In this document: piece after piece, positions 1-10,919 of the stretch | How positions within the stretch are numbered: the stretch's first letter is position 1 | Layout of the letters: every line of letters starts with the position of its first letter | Source of the DNA: Topomyia yanbarensis | Taxonomy: Eukaryota; Arthropoda; Insecta; Diptera; Culicidae | DNA: 64,000 nt | NCBI RefSeq assembly: GCF_030247195.1 | Contig: NC_080672.1 | Span: 14,570,001 to 14,634,000, forward strand | Direction: 5' to 3' | Notes under the pieces: generated by a model | Told to the model about the DNA's origin: nothing | What the model saw: only the letters and a program-made list of their open reading frames with translations | Databases searched by the model: none | Position numbers and translations under genes: made by a program

Positions 1-1
1 T

Positions 2-612
2 TGTTTGTATGAGTTGGCATTGAATCAAGATTGTCAGGAAAAGGCTAGAAAGTGTGTGTTGGATGCCATTAAAAAATATGGTGGGTTAACATACGAAGCG
101 GTTTGTGATATGCCATATCTCGATCAGTGTATCAATGGTGAGTATAAATTGATAACTTAGGATATATACAAAAAATACTGCGCGTTTCTATTTCAGAAAT
201 TCTTCGTATGTATCCATCCCTCTCCATTTTGGAGAGGAAAGCTTTTCAAGACTACCACATTCCCGACTCGAATATCGTGATCCCGAAGGGTATGAAGATC
301 AACATTCCCGTGTTTGCAATACACCGTGACGAACGGTACTATCCGAATCCTGACGTCTTTGATCCCGACCGATTCCGACCGGAGGAAATGGCGAAACGAC
401 ACCTGAGCACCTTTCTGCCGTTCGGTGAAGGACCCAGAATCTGCATTGGGCTGCGATTCGGAATGTTGCAGTCCCGGGTGGGACTGGCAACCATTCTGAG
501 CCGGTTTAAAGTCAGTCCTTGCGAGAAGACTCCTATTCCGGTGGAGTTTTCCAATACTGCGATTGTTTTGCAACCGAAAGGAGCCGTGTGGTTGAAGGTT
601 GAACCTTTATAA
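2..612 (+). CDS. Cytochrome P450, CYP6-like, last two exons (5' part outside window)
   Basis: This is the C-terminal 183 residues of a heme-thiolate monooxygenase, an ER-membrane enzyme family that oxidises lipophilic substrates such as plant toxins, hormones and insecticides. Exons 2..137 and 197..612 are joined by a 59-bp GT-AG intron (gtgagt at 138, tttcag ending at 196). The intron splits the Glu codon of the K-helix ExxR motif (EILR). The last exon carries the PERF-type segment (FDPDRFRPEE) and the heme loop FGEGPRICIG; its axial Cys codon is at 442-444. The LRFG that follows the loop is typical of the CYP6 family in the CYP3 clan. No stop or frameshift interrupts the visible 183 codons (full family length is about 500), so the gene looks functional as far as it can be seen. 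The subfamily cannot be assigned. The gene stands alone at the window edge, and its neighbours downstream are repeats. Confidence 0.95.
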
Positions 613-1440
613 AATTATACAGTCTCGAATTTAAATACATATATTTAACTTGAAGAAATGTTTTGTTCATAATGTATTTAGAATGGAGCCCCTTTTTACG
701 GTACTCTTTTATAGTTATGTTCGAAGAAACGAAACGCAAATGAAACAAGCATACAGAAAGAAGTCAATCATTTGTTGACACAATGTTTTGTAACCGTCCA
801 AGTAGGCCACGTGTTTTATCAGCAGCACCTCTTCCGCAAGCGAGCAAATGATTGGAACATAGACAGTCAAGATCTAGTAATCACTGAACGATTCGAATAG
901 GAACAGTAGCGTCGCAGTGGGGGGGGGGGAGGTAGCAAAGATTAAATAAATGTCAATTCGGGTTTAGGTTCATTGAATAAAATGGGTTTGTTGGTATGTA
1001 TGTTTCCTAATCCATTTCACCTCCTCTACCCAACCAACTTATTTGAACATATAGTTGGAGCTGCGAGTTCTGCGTTCAACATTTGATGCATTTGTTCAAA
1101 CGCTAGATTACGCGCTCGATTTGAATTCGTGCGTATTTATATTAGTATGTATTTCATAATTTCGGAATGAATGATGATGATGGTCCCAGTTCTTACTACC
1201 ACAAAGGTTAATTATCTTGAAAATAATTAATACTTTCACTCATGACAAAACCAGTTAATGAAAAAAAAACAGACTGCTTCAAATGGAGATATAGTCTTTC
1301 CTTCAAAAGAATGTAACCAGATACATCTCGAATATTCCGTCAACAACCATCAAGAAAATTTCCATTCCGGGAAGATACGTGAGAGAATCAGAAATTTGAC
1401 CTAATTACTTCCATTTTCGAAAATTCTTTGTAAGACTCCT
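613..1440. other. P450 3' flank, no further gene seen
   Basis: Contains the presumed P450 3' UTR and an 11-base G run at 919-929. I see no open frame with recognisable similarity on either strand. Confidence 0.6.
945..981 (+). promoter_or_regulatory. Possible poly(A) signals downstream of the P450
   Basis: Two AATAAA hexamers lie at 945-950 and 976-981, about 335 and 365 bp after the P450 stop codon. No canonical hexamer is closer to the stop. In AT-rich DNA such hexamers are common by chance, so this is a weak call. Confidence 0.3.
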
Positions 1441-1760
1441 GATACCCGAGCAAAGTCGAACATCAAACCTACAACAAGTAGAATTAATATTTTGATAATA
1501 GCATTAAATTGAAATCTTATTTTGCTATCAGGTTTGGATTTTTCAATTATGACATCGAATTTTGATCTCATTTTGCTATCCTTGTTTATTAGAAGAATTT
1601 TCTACGCTTATATTTCTTTGGTAAAACATCAAAGTGAATACATATTTTGTTATCAAAAAAATTTCAATATGTCAGTGAGCTATCAATTTAATCTCACTGA
1701 TAGCAGAATTAGTTTTCTGTTTGATATCATATATTTACTGCCAGACTCTGCTCGGGTATC
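1441..1760. mobile_element. Short non-autonomous TIR element (MITE), about 320 bp
   Basis: The ends are inverted repeats: gatacccgagcaaagtc at 1441-1457 and its near-perfect reverse complement at 1744-1760 (one mismatch in 17). The interior is about 75% AT and carries no transposase. A TA dinucleotide sits just inside each end (1443-1444, 1757-1758), which would fit a Tc1/mariner-type MITE whose core starts CCCGAGC and which duplicated TA, but the two outer bases also pair, so the exact end is uncertain. The 114-codon open frame that overlaps it resembles nothing known and is not called. Confidence 0.6.
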
Positions 1761-3239
1761 GGTACTACCACGAAGAAGTGACGAACCTAGTGGCAGTGCA
1801 GAGGCCAGTCGAGTCATATCATCCACCTCAGTTCAGACCTCTTTATTGAAAGTTGCCTACCACTAACCTAAGGTAATAAAGGGCTATTCCTATCCTGGAA
1901 CATTCTAGGTTGATCAGGAATTGAACCCGATATCTCGTTATATTAGAAGGAGTCATCAAGCCCCATACTCAACGAACTACCACTACCACAGTTCAGTTTT
2001 GTTATCTCAGATGAATCAAGCAGCATTCATTGATGCAAAAGGATTAAACATCCCGTATGTTTGTTGGCTTCGCAAACCATGCGTCGATCGCAGCGTAGTG
2101 TAAATAGAATTTCTAACATTTGAAATTGAGGCAGCTAAAATCGAACTAACAGAGTCCGCTTCTTCAGGTCACTTTGAGTCCATGGGTACTAATGTACCAA
2201 GGGGCCTGTTTCAAAATATTCATCAATAAACTATGTCTATTTTATACTGCCTCACACTAAATTTTAATTTTGGCATTGAAAATTAGAGATAGGCGGATAT
2301 TTTACCCAATTTCCGATCCGAACCTGCAACCGTAGGAATCGGGGCGATTTTAGATCTTGTTAGCATCGTGTAGGTCAGAGATTTCAAAAACCATTTATTC
2401 CGGATATGGATCGTTTTTTAAACATTTCGCACTTACTCATGCAGTTCCATAAATATCAGAATGGGCAAAGTTATCCGTAAAAAAATTGAACCAAGCCTAA
2501 TTTTCCTATTTTCGCATACAAAACTTCGTCCCATAAATGAGAGTGTATCGAGTTAACGGTACTATTCATAAATTTTGAACTGGGAGTTAATGAGTTGGAA
2601 CATTAAATTGTGGAAAATTTTGCTGTGCTGTGTAACAGGAAGACATTGATAACTACGAACATTTTGAAGCATTTTTGCTGTAAATTTCGTTTCTTATTTC
2701 GCGGTAATTTTGATCAGTAAGATTTTTGAACTAAAAAGAGAAATTTTGCGATTTTAAAATGAATTTTTTCGACGCTCAGAAAAAATAGCTGCATGGGGAA
2801 GACATATATTTTTTTTGGCTTTATAGACAAAAATGTTTGCTGTTACTAAAAAAAATGTTGAATAGTTTAATTAAACAGACATTTTCATGTTTACATGTAC
2901 ACGGGATTATTTCAGTTTACAAAAATAAAGCGAAAAATTATGCCATAAGTACAGAAATAGAACGCGTTTAGAATAAAATTGATGTTGGTTTAGATATTTT
3001 TTAAAAGAAATGAACGGAACTGCTCAAATTTTGTGGATGTGTAAGGCCTGTAAGGGTATTATAGAAAATACCCGTTTCACTAAGGCACTAATCTCTACGA
3101 ATTTTCCCATAACGGAGATGAATGCTAAGAACAGATTTTTTTTAAAGAACTTCTAATCGAGAATCGCAATAGTATCATTGAGGAAGGCAAGAGATCCAAG
3201 ATGGGTTTTCTAAGCTTTCGCTGGCAATAACTACTCCAG
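1761..3239. other. AT-rich stretch, nothing recognised
   Basis: No coding similarity, tandem repeat or strong inverted repeat was found on either strand. It may contain old transposon sequence too diverged to recognise by eye. Confidence 0.5.
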
Positions 3240-5180
3240 TCTTACAAAGAAAGATGTTGATTCCACATCCGAGGACCCCACAAAGACCACGCCATCTATA
3301 ATCAACCAGCAACTCTTTTCCGTAGTGCTTCAGAAGCGATTAAAATCTCTCTCTACCCACGGTTACGATAAAACATCCGACGCCTAGATTCTGGATGTAC
3401 CTGACAAAGATATCACTGGGATGTAACTGAAACGGACATTATTGCTGTGGCTAGAGGCTGTCTGCAGACCGACGACATACTCGTGAGAAGTTTCAAACAG
3501 AGTTTGGGACAGACATATATCTAACATTAAGGTTCATGTCTTTCTCCTGTCTTTCAAGGTAGGTGTTAAACCAGAACTGTGGGAAAAAGCAATGCTTCCA
3601 TTAACCTGGCAGAATGATGTATAATTTCGCGAATTCACTGACTATGGTGTAGCTGCTACAAATCAGTTTGTTTTTGGAAACCAACAGCGTAACGGAACCG
3701 ATTTCCATAGCACATCATACAGCCGCCTAACGATGATTGAAACGCGATATAATGCGCAGCTTTTATTTATTGCTGATAATACCGCCAAACCTACTTCTAC
3801 TTGTACTGAGGATAACGTTTCTTCGCCAAAACTCCCTATTTTCGATACTCAGCCAGCAACCCAGATTACTCCCAACTCCCCGACAGTTTACTATCAGAAT
3901 GTCAGAGGCGTGCGAACAAAAACAAATGACTTCCACATTTCAATCACGAGTTGCGGCTACGACGTCATAATGTCGACTGAAACAATGCTTCGAGAAGACA
4001 TTTCAAACTCAGAATTCTCATCATCGTATTAATTTTACCGCTGTGAGCGTAGTATTGCAACAAAGACATTAACCTGTGGTGGTGGCCAAGGCGGCCACCT
4101 GCTGTTAAATTATCTTTAAAGGGCAAAACAGTTATCCTGGAAGACTGCAATAAATTATAACAACGATCTGTGTATATAGGTGGAATATATTTGCAACCGA
4201 ACATTGATACAACTTTGTATTCTTCTCATTCATCGGCAATGCGACAAATCGCCTGAACCTTGCGTCAGATTCTGACACCATCGTCATTTTGGGTGACTAT
4301 AATCTTTCAGTCCTCATTTGGGGCCTTGACGAGCATATTAATACATTACATCATCGGGACGGAAATTTTTTCTCACGAAGTTTCTATCTGTAGGCTTACG
4401 TCAAGTAAATGAACTACTAAATGTGATTGTGTAGAGATCATCGATATGCCACACTCCATTCTCAACGTTTGTATTGAAACTTGATGTACACTTTTATGCT
4501 AAACCAAGGCACAAACGACGATGTAACATAGCTTGATTTCAACCGTTACCTGGATTACGGGATGGTTACTAACCAGTACTAACCAGTGGTTAGTAACCAT
4601 CCCGTAATCCAGGTAACGGTTGAAATCAATTTAAAAATTGGTTACATTCATACCTGTCGGACCGCTACGTGTATGTTAAGCTGAACACTTCAAACTCAGA
4701 TTATTTTAACTAACTATCTGATGCCCTTCAAGGCAGTATACTGGGGCCGCTCATATTCATATTAGTTGTTAATGATCTATGTCTTCATTTGAACTGCGGC
4801 AAAGTACTATATGCTGATGATCTGAAAAGGCAACCTCTGAATGAACAAATCCTGAAGCGTGTTGAAACCATCTGTGATCAAGGTGTAAAATTTACCAACA
4901 CGATGCGCTTCACAGAACATATATCGTTGATAACCTCTAAGGCTTACGCAGTATTGGGATTCATCCGGCGTAACACGTCTCAGTTCAATGATATACACAC
5001 ACACACTTAAGGCACTCTTCTATTCGTTGGTACGAAGCATACTCGAATATGCAGTTCTTGTCTGGACTCCATATCAAAACACACCGTCGCTGCGAATTGA
5101 AAGGGTCCAGAAAAGCTTTTTTAATTACGCTCTGGAACAGTTTCCATGAGAAGTCCGCACTATCTATATTATTCCGAAAA
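3240..5180 (+). pseudogene. Decayed Jockey-type non-LTR retrotransposon (ORF1, endonuclease and RT remnants)
   Basis: Fragments appear in the normal order of a Jockey-like element. An ORF1-like stretch lies around 3500-3660 (translation SFKVGVKPELWEKAM, then FREFTDYG). The start of the APE-type endonuclease is at 3880-4030 (YYQNVRGVRTKTNDF). A GDYNLS segment near 4290 corresponds to the endonuclease GDFN motif. Reverse transcriptase motifs follow at 4640-4830: SYLSDRYVYV, ALQGSILGPLIFIL and an intact LYADDLK box. A post-RT segment (LVRSILEYAVLVW) is at about 5025-5090. Stops and frameshifts break every domain and most of the endonuclease and RT fingers are missing. No RNase H is seen, which fits the Jockey clade. 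A 43-bp inverted repeat (separate entry) sits where the fingers region should be. The element cannot be active. Confidence 0.8.
4533..4629. repeat. Perfect 43-bp inverted repeat with 11-bp loop (snap-back) inside the Jockey remnant
   Basis: Arms 4533-4575 and 4587-4629 are exact reverse complements over 43 bp. The loop gtactaaccag at 4576-4586 repeats the arm-end word actaaccag. Retroelement coding sequence continues on either side but not through the structure. This is the expected footprint of a template-switch or fold-back duplication and not of a TIR transposon. Confidence 0.85.
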
Positions 5181-5349
5181 CCGATGCCGACTCATCAACT
5201 TTCAAATGTGGACTAAAGTCAAAACTTTGTCGTATCAGTTCAAGTAGGACGGTTTTATGTAATTTTGGTACGCACAACTCGTTTTTGATATCAAAATACA
5301 TTTACTTTTCATTAGGGTGACTCAAACATTTTTTTGTCGGAATGGTGCA

Positions 5350-5462
5350 TATCATAGCAACCCTGTTTGAATAACTGCATCTGCTATATTGGGAGCGGTG
5401 GGTGGTAAGCCTAGTTTACACTTGTATAACGATGAAGCTATTCAAACAGGGTTGCTATGATA
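5350..5462. repeat. 113-bp fold-back element with perfect 24-bp arms
   Basis: Arm 5350-5373 (starting tatcatagcaaccctgtttg) is the exact reverse complement of 5439-5462, separated by 65 bp. Partial pairing continues a few bases inward. It could be a minimal MITE or a hairpin-forming transcript. No target duplication is obvious. Confidence 0.7.
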
Positions 5463-6964
5463 AATAATAAAATCCACTTGTTTTGAAGCCATGCTGCTTC
5501 TTTAGTTAATACCTTTTCTCAGCGAATTTTTACAAACTTACAATGTTCCACGAATGTGTTCAGTAGAAGAATACCTTTAAAAATATATAGTTTTCTCATA
5601 AATTGATTGATGTGGTGATTTTTTAAGAATTTATTTTTATTTTTAACCGATTTTCCATACTAATTTCCATTTAAACTTTGGAATTTTTGGAGGCTCCATA
5701 GACACAACCGATCGGTACCAAAATTTGCACAATTACTAAGGGCCATATAAGGAATCAGTAAAGCCTGGTGGAGCTAAAAGTCAAAAATTGAACCAGTCTA
5801 TTGTGTACGTTGAAACGGCTGAGTTTACGTCAATAGTGTTTTTGGGAAACTTAATAATAATTTTTCAATGAATTTTTCACGATTATTTTTACTGAACACA
5901 CTAAGTATTTTCTATAAACGCTTTAGAATTTATAGCTTGTTATATTTGGATGATACCCTAAAATATTTGTTGTAAATTTTTTTTCGTTTCTCATTTCTAT
6001 GCGTTTTATACATTCTGTGAAGTTCTTCAATCTTCAAAATACACAATTTTCATTAACGCATAATTTTTGCTATTTCGAGTATTTTCACAGACACTGGAGA
6101 GATTTTTTTTTAAAATAATAGTTTTTTCAAATCATACTGGAGACATTGAGAGATAGGTGGAATCCATTGAGTTTTATAGGGTAGATGTAGCACTTCTAAT
6201 TGCAGCTAGAATTAGCTGCCCATTTTTTACCATTCAAAAGTTATTACTTTTGAGCCTTTTGTCGATTTTTTTAAAAAAATTGCCCAATCACTTCTAAGTC
6301 ACAAGAGATAAATCAAAGATCTCTTCTGAAAAGGAATAACTTTCTGGAACATTCTGAAGCTTCTCTGAACAGCGGTCTATAGCTTCGAGTATATTATAAA
6401 TAGAGATTTTTGGTCTTCACTAAAAATGTTCACAAAAACAAGTTCTTCAACTTTCCTGAAAACTTCATCTTGCTTTTCATACTTCAAAAAATTGTAACAA
6501 TTATATCATTTAAAAGAGGCTTAATTATTATATTACCAAAATATCAGAGAAGACTTCATTGCTGTACGCTTTATCGCTCTCGCCTGAGTAATTTATTTGG
6601 CGAAAAAAACACTGTCGGAGTGCGGTGAATTGCGCTGAATTGTGCTCGAGATGCGATAGAAGCTAGAATCCAGTCTAGTAAACTGAGGATATCTAGTTAA
6701 TTTATTGCCAAGTTTCCAGGATCTGTCAGTTTCGAATTCGAGGAAAGTAGCCCCGCGTATATGTTACCTTGCTTTGTTTATTAGAATGCTTTTTGAATAC
6801 TTCTCGCTTTATATTTTTTCTAAAAAAAAATCGGAGGTCTGTATTTTCCCGGTACTATCGTTACTAATGGTATCAGTACCGTGGAACCGGCTTTCTTCAA
6901 GAAGGGTTAGTAGCACTAGGAACTCAAATCCTATTGCTAAACTAAAGTCAATAGTTTGAGCGTA
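5463..6964. other. AT-rich stretch, no gene recognised
   Basis: A ~33-bp block at about 5811-5843 (gaaacggctgagtttacgtc and following) recurs with few changes near 8902-8934. Nothing else is recognisable. Confidence 0.5.
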
Positions 6965-7400
6965 ATCTGAAAACCGATTTTTGCCTTTCTCATAAAGAAA
7001 GGACATGCCATCACTCTGAAAATCGTAAACCTAATCCCGGAGGGGCGTGTAACATATACCACTCGACTCAGTTCGTCGAGATCGGAACATATCTATGGTA
7101 GTATGTATGTATGTATGTGGCAAAAATGCCACCTCTGGTTCTCATAGATGGCTGGACTGGTTTTCACAAACTTAGTCTCAAACGAAAAGTACTACCTTCC
7201 CTATGACTGCAATTGAAGTTTCTGTCGATAGGAGTTCCGGTTCCGGAGTGACAGGTTAAAGAGTGCAACCACGTAGCATTTTTCCAGATAAACCATGTTA
7301 TCAAAATGAAGCAAAACCTAATAAAATGGATGCCAAATACATGGATTTGCCAATCTAGATTCATAATGTCCAACCAAAGTCGCTTTGATCACATTGGGCG
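6965..7400. repeat. Interspersed mosquito-type repeat with internal (GTAT)n microsatellite
   Basis: The block runs through gcctttctcataaagaaagg, a short hairpin, then a segment matching the pattern ccactcgactcagttcgtcg, a GTAT microsatellite (7100-7118), and ttttcacaaacttagtctca. I recognise this succession as an abundant culicid interspersed repeat, from memory and not from a search; I cannot name the family with certainty. A retrotransposon untranslated region is the likeliest source. No protein motif is visible. Confidence 0.5.
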
Positions 7401-7438
7401 CCTACGACGGTTCTCGATTCCATATAAGCAGAAAATGA

Positions 7439-8136
7439 GATACAAATTAAAATTTTGAAATTTAATTTGGTGATGTGATAGTTTGTTATGTGCTAGGGCT
7501 GCCACTTCACCGAGTTTAATCCGGGGACACTAGTTTTACGGGGGTTTGTGATTTACGTCAATTTTTCAAGGTCTTCCGTCAGTCGCGCTAGTGCACAGAG
7601 TGCATGCCGTTCTGAAAATCTAGCGAAATCGTTTTAGAGCACCAACGACTGCTTGTAAATAGGGTTTTTACTATTACATGGATTCAGCTTTTTTACCCGA
7701 TTGACTGTTCGTTTCAAGGTGGCTGCATCTATCAAGTATTGCCCGACCGTCCGAGTTAATCATTATAGAGTTCTCGCGGTGGTATCGTTAGCTGCTCCTG
7801 TAGTAGTCCTTAACTGTTAGCTGAGAATGCGAACTGTAGTTTACTTTCTAGTCGATGACGCTGTAATTGGTTGGAGAAGAGGAATGCTCATTTGACAAAT
7901 CCTCCACAGCGTGAGTGGTTGGTGCATTTGAATTCTTTGTCATTGGCTGGGGTAGCGCAATGCGAAAACAAATTAAATTTACAGCTAATTTGTTTGTGGT
8001 TGTTTATTTGCAGCCAAATTTGGTTTAAATTTTTTTTTTAAATCAGCCTAACTTATCAGAACTAAAAAAGCGTTTCTAAATATCTTGTTCCATGCTTTAC
8101 GGGATTCCTTAAATAAATGAGACAATAGTACATATT
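7439..8136 (+). repeat. Dispersed repeat, copy A (about 0.7 kb)
   Basis: This block is homologous to 10920-10976 plus 12672-13484 (copy B). Shared words include cacttcaccg at the start, ttaactgttagctga in the middle and gcgtttctaaatatcttgtt at the end. It has no reading frame conserved between the copies, so it is most likely a non-coding transposon or SINE-like family. Copy A lacks the hAT-type insertion that splits copy B, and so shows the empty site. Confidence 0.7.
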
Positions 8137-9654
8137 TAGCTAAATGCCGGTATTGAATAAAAATCTGGTCCGTTATTTTTTATGCTATGCAAAATTTTTG
8201 ATAGAGTATAGTTTGAAGTTAAAACTTGACTAGAATAAAAACGCCAAAAGTTTTTGTAGACAGGGCACTCTGAAGCGATATGCAATTATTTGTATGGGAT
8301 ATTGTTACAGGGTTACAGGGGCGCAAATTTGAAAGGATGACGAGCTCACGCACGGAATGTGTAATGATTGCTTCGCCTTTGAGAAAGTGAGAGGATTTGA
8401 GTGGAGAGAAAATTCCTTGTTTGATTATGTGAGCGGTGCTGGTGATATGCTGACACAATTTGTGGCGTCACGTCTGTGTTCGGTTTGCTGTTCAAACTTT
8501 ATCTATAAAAGAACGTACACCGATCCAATAATATTTTTATTTGGGATCGTTTCAAATGGCGAGAATTGTGGGTCAATGATGTTTTCAGAGGAATTTGCAG
8601 ACATTATAAGTTCTTTCATATAGTGCTGTGATTTTAATGAATTATCTCCCTAAAAGTGAGATTAATTTATCAACTTTCTTGCAAGTACACATATTATTCG
8701 ATTATGCCTTCAGCAAGGCCAATTCATTATTATCACTTTTTAAATATCATCCTGATAAGTTGGTAATGCTCCGTAAAAAGGTTTGAGTGATCGAAATGAA
8801 CAACTTTCTGTATTACAATATTGGCGGAACTCGTGTATTTTCGAAGTACTTCGTAATTTTTGAAAAATATAGTGTTGCGGATAGTGATTATTTGTTTACA
8901 TTGAAACGGTTGAGTTTACGTCAATAGTGTTTTCGACAAACTTTGCTGCTATTATTTTAGTGCATTTGCTACTATTATTTTAGTAATTAAAATTCCTAAA
9001 ATAATTCAATTTTCAAATTTTTTTTTGGGAATATTTTAACGGAAGTTTCGTAACTTCTTCAAAATTCTACGAAAGTTTAGTAAAAATAATACTTAATCGA
9101 TTTTTTCAATCGGATTTTCATCATGTACGCCAAATAATTGTTCATCTTCTTTGCAGTTGGTATTGGCTCACTTATCATAATATTCATTAACTCTGACATC
9201 AAATGAACAATCATGCATACTTTACTTTGGATTTCGAAACCAATCGAATTGAAATCGGTTGATGCATTAGAACATGAATAGACGAGAATACCGAATAATA
9301 TTTGAATTGAATATTTTTTCCGAATATTGATTTGACTGGTATGCATACCAGTACATTGAAATTAAATAGTTCGAAAACACACTTGTTGATTTGGAGTACA
9401 GCCCAGCGAGATAAATTTTACTGATGCGACCCATTCCGAACCATTGTTATCTCCTGCATGCAAACGTGGATAATTTCTCCATTGCTCCATCAAGTAGTAT
9501 CCTTGCACGGAAGATGCCAACTTGAACGCATCACTACAAAAGCAGCATCCAGCACTCCCGAACCAATAGCCAGCCCCATGCGCAAGGACGCCAATAGCTA
9601 TGATGGCGAGTTTATGATCTATAGGCTCAATTGTTGGAGCAGGTGAAAGCAGAA
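8137..9654. other. AT-rich stretch, no gene recognised
   Basis: Contains the second copy of the ~33-bp block shared with 5811-5843 (near 8902-8934). Small open frames here show no family features. Confidence 0.5.
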
Positions 9655-9870
9655 AGTCATGATTCCAATCACGTGATGTCCAATCTCATGTACCCTGTAC
9701 ACTGTAAACTTTGCGTGTGTATCAAAAGTTATCAAGACATCGAGCACGTTATTTGGGCGTATTCTATATATTGTAGTGCCAGGTCCTGGTTAGAAGATTC
9801 GTTAAGAGTCAGCCGGGATCCATCTGCTGTCCATGTCGTTGATCTATCGTGAATGTGCTAATGTGGGATT
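9655..9870 (+). pseudogene. 3' end of an RNase H-type non-LTR retrotransposon (zinc-knuckle tail)
   Basis: The translation reads CKLCVCIKSYQDIEHVIWAY, then ARSWLEDSLRV, and after a frameshift MSLIYRE. This parallels the C-terminal tail of the large minus-strand element at 40416-42116 (CACDEGYHDIEHVVWVC, ARSQLKNSLRA, MSLIYTF). The last cysteine of the knuckle is replaced (AY where the relative has VC). It is a short 5'-truncated, broken fragment; nothing upstream of about 9650 aligns convincingly. Confidence 0.65.
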
Positions 9871-10919
9871 TGGGGTGTTTGTAAAGTTAATTGCTTCTCC
9901 AAAATGGAAGCTTAATATTTTTGGTTTCTCGCATATACCAGCTATCGAGTTTATGTTGATGCTCAGTTATTTTTGCATTCAGGGTGAGTTTACATCGAAG
10001 TTAGGCATAGCAATGCTTGTATGCCTTTCTCTGTTGCGCAACGATAAAAATTGCTATTCGCCCCACTCTCAGGCCAAATATAGAGTCAATGTTCGTTCTT
10101 TTGTACGTAAAGAATAATTTGCAAATCTAATAAAGACAATTCTTAACGATAATACAAGGAATCGTTACTTATGAAGAGAAGAATTTGGCCATAATTGTCA
10201 TGTTTCATTAATTGGTAATTCCAGCGAAAACAGAAAAATTGATTCTTTGTCCAAAGACAAAATATGAACTACTATAAAAGCCCGGTTCACACCAGATCAG
10301 ATACGTTCACACGAATATGTTTGTACATTAGTCGTCAGTTTATCTATATGCGTTTAGTTTAGTAGTTCGTTATAGTCAGTTCAATTTATGTGTTCATCAG
10401 TTCGCTATTATGTCCAAAAAATTCATTTCAATATATACTAATAGTAGTAACAGCGAGTTTCGACGCGACCGACACAGTTTTCCCTTCAAAGACAAATTCG
10501 ACACCTCAACAGACACTTGAATATGCGTAAACAACCCTAAATATATACAAACAAACTCCTTTTTGGGTTAAAAATTCAAGAGAATCGTACAAGCTCTAGT
10601 CAATTCAAAGAACTTCTATGAACTTCAACAAAATGCTTCAGACTATAGGAAAAATCGGAACTAAGCTAAAGAAAATTCAACGAAATTTAGGGAAATCTTA
10701 TAAAAGCCAAATAAATTAAGCAAAATTAATAACACATTGCAAAATTCACGTCTTACGCCTTTTCGAGATTCTTTACGAATTTAATAAAACCCTAGCACAT
10801 TCCAACAAAGACTACCAACTCAAGAAACTTTTCGAAACTGAGTTATTTGGTTTTCTCACCAATTTCAAACGTTTCGAATTTCGTTGTAGCCTAATATGCA
10901 TTGAATATATTTTTTTAAA
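9871..10919. other. AT-rich stretch, no gene recognised
   Basis: No recognisable coding sequence, RNA gene or strong repeat was found. Confidence 0.5.
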
